From an uncultured Anaerolineae bacterium (GTDB lineage: Bacteria; Chloroflexota; Anaerolineae; Aggregatilineales; Phototrophicaceae), in the NCBI GenBank assembly GCA_934216615.1, contig CAKQCB010000001.1, forward strand, positions 806,001 through 870,000: a stretch of DNA of 64,000 bases. The letters run 5' to 3'. A program made the translations under genes and the position numbers. Below the pieces are notes generated by a model that did not search any database, was not told the DNA's origin, and worked only from the letters and a program-made list of their open reading frames with translations. This document shows positions 62,663-64,000 of this stretch, piece by piece. The number at the start of each line of letters is the position of its first letter. Within the stretch, counting starts at the first letter, position 1.

Positions 62663-63997
62663 ATGCAAAACAGATTTAACAGCAATAATTCAGGTGATTC
62701 ACGCGACCTTATCAAGGTGCTATTAGTGGATGATATACCTGAAACGCGCGAAAACATTAAAAAACTGCTCGCATTTGAAGAGCAAGAATTTCAAGTCATC
62801 GGCTCGGTGGGAACAGGTCGCGAAGCGATCCGTTATGCTACAGAACTCAAGCCTGATATTGTCATCATGGACATCAACATGCCCGATATGGATGGCATCA
62901 CAGCGACAGGTGAAATCACCAAAATCCTGCCGGCCACCGCGGTCATCATGATGTCTGTTCAAAGCGATGCGGACTACCTCCGCAAAGCGATGTTGGCAGG
63001 AGCACGTCAATTTCTCAACAAACCTGTCGATCCCGATGAACTCTACGGCACGATCCGCACGGTTTATCGCCAACACGAACCCTTCCGCCAACACCAACAA
63101 GCCATGCAAGATTTGCCGATGGATATGGTTCGTAAAGCATCTCCTATAGGAGATGACTTTACGGGCAAACGGGCGGGTCATGTTTTGGTGGTCTACAGTC
63201 CACAAGGTGGCTCTGGTAAAACCACTATCGCAACCAACCTCGCTTCTGGCTTAATGAAGAAAAATATCAAGGTGTTGCTCATCGACGCGGACCTTCAATT
63301 TGGCGATGTGGGGGTCTTCTTAAAGATCAATTCACAATCCACTTTGATTGACCTTGTTCAGAAGGTGGATGATCTCGACAGTGACTTCTTCGACAGCATC
63401 GTCGCTTCGCATGAAAGCGGGTTAAAAGTTCTTTTAGGCCCACCTCGCCCAGAACTTGCCGAAGAGGTTGAAAAAACGACGAATGCTTTGGCACGTATCG
63501 TGGAAACTGTGTCGAGCAATTATGACTTCATCGTGATTGATACCCACTCGCGTTTAGATGAAGTGGTGCTGTCGGTCACCGATATCGCATCTAAGATTAT
63601 TCTCGTCGCAACCCCTACCCTTGCAGGGATCAAAAACGCACGCTTTGCCATCGATTTATTCGACCGCTTAGGCTACGCCACAGACAAAACGACCTTTATC
63701 CTCAACCGCGTTGAAGATGATCGCAGTAAAACGCGCGTCACCATCCCGACAGAAGTGATTGAGAAACATCTCAAACGTCAGGTATTTGCCAGAATCCCTT
63801 CGAGTGAATCTGTGATTTTAAGCGCAATCAATAAAGGCGTTCCTGTGATTGCAACGAAAGAACGCGGCAAATCACCCATAAAAGAACTGATTGAGTTCTC
63901 CGACTCGTTGTACTCACAACTCATGGGGACAGATGAAACTGTCGAATTTGAAACCCAGCCCAAAAAGCGCGGCGGAGGCTTGTTTAGCCGTGGCTAA
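62663..63997 (+). CDS. cpaE: CpaE/TadZ-like protein: receiver domain plus MinD/ParA-type ATPase
   Basis: CpaE/TadZ places and organises Tad pilus machinery at the cell membrane. The 444-residue protein has an N-terminal receiver (about 16-135) with an intact phospho-site (Asp70 in IVIMDINMPDMDG), whereas many CpaE proteins have a degenerate one. The MinD-like ATPase has the deviant P-loop SPQGGSGKTT (Gly182 to Thr188; the signature Lys before GG is Gln), LLIDADLQFGDVG and FIVIDTHSRLDEV. The Gly/Lys-rich tail (PKKRGGGLFSRG) is basic and may touch the membrane. The gene ends 3 bp before the window edge, so the rest of the pilus operon is expected beyond it. Confidence 0.9.
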   Translation: MQNRFNSNNSGDSRDLIKVLLVDDIPETRENIKKLLAFEEQEFQVIGSVGTGREAIRYATELKPDIVIMDINMPDMDGITATGEITKILPATAVIMMSVQSDADYLRKAMLAGARQFLNKPVDPDELYGTIRTVYRQHEPFRQHQQAMQDLPMDMVRKASPIGDDFTGKRAGHVLVVYSPQGGSGKTTIATNLASGLMKKNIKVLLIDADLQFGDVGVFLKINSQSTLIDLVQKVDDLDSDFFDSIVASHESGLKVLLGPPRPELAEEVEKTTNALARIVETVSSNYDFIVIDTHSRLDEVVLSVTDIASKIILVATPTLAGIKNARFAIDLFDRLGYATDKTTFILNRVEDDRSKTRVTIPTEVIEKHLKRQVFARIPSSESVILSAINKGVPVIATKERGKSPIKELIEFSDSLYSQLMGTDETVEFETQPKKRGGGLFSRG

Positions 63998-64000
63998 AAC

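Overview
The window reads as a chromosomal piece of a member of the Chloroflexota, most likely an Anaerolineae-type lineage; this is an inference. Pointers are the Thr/Pro-rich linkers in lipoproteins and pseudopilin-like proteins, a Tad (Flp) pilus locus whose CpaE-like protein carries a receiver domain, a DHH-CBS-CCA-transferase fusion, and many GAF/PAS kinases. Base composition is near balanced, with a visibly AT-rich patch around 4.8-5.9 kb. No tRNA, rRNA, CRISPR array, transposase or phage gene was recognised.

Layout. (1) 1-7.5 kb, housekeeping: fabD (cut by the window edge), rpmF with a near-consensus promoter, a fructosamine-kinase-like protein, rarA, two membrane glycosyltransferase-like proteins and comM. 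(2) 7.7-11.2 kb: a compact phosphorelay of histidine kinase, lone receiver, and receiver-PAS-kinase. (3) 11.3-23.2 kb: M1-type peptidase lipoprotein, UbiA prenyltransferase, small membrane protein and lipoprotein, DHH/CBS/CCA fusion, GNAT, cupin, a pair of apparently catalytically dead exported enzymes (sulfite-oxidase-like and YkuD-like), CcdA and TlpA, and a DUF2085 protein. (4) 23.3-35.1 kb, minus strand: PspA-like protein, GAF kinase with a pseudo-receiver, two OmpR-type regulators, then three large Tad minor-pseudopilin-like proteins (TadE-like, TadG-like with a vWA domain, and a TadE-like protein carrying a PA14-like domain and a long Thr-Pro stalk). An 11-bp direct repeat two helical turns apart lies in the promoter region of the pseudopilin genes. 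(5) 35.2-53.1 kb, minus strand: ten consecutive large membrane proteins, mostly overlapping or nearly abutting, for surface polysaccharide or glycolipid assembly (GT-C-like transferases, two O-antigen-ligase/TPR fusions, a polyprenyl glycosylphosphotransferase, two YfhO-like proteins). (6) 53.4-56.1 kb: a membrane-anchored NACHT/STAND-like NTPase with HEAT repeats and an Arg in place of the Walker A Lys. (7) 56.2-59.0 kb, minus strand: pgeF-yggS-yggT-DUF167-lipoprotein. (8) 59.2-64 kb, plus strand: NarL-type regulator, DegS-like kinase, cpaB, and a receiver-ATPase CpaE-like gene ending at the window edge.

The window is dominated by the cell envelope and its control: surface glycans, Tad-type pilus or adhesin parts, and four signalling modules beside them. 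Regions 4 and 8 both look like regulated Tad modules. The least explained items are the NACHT-HEAT protein, the pair of Cys-less exported enzymes, and the PA14/Thr-Pro-stalk pseudopilin.
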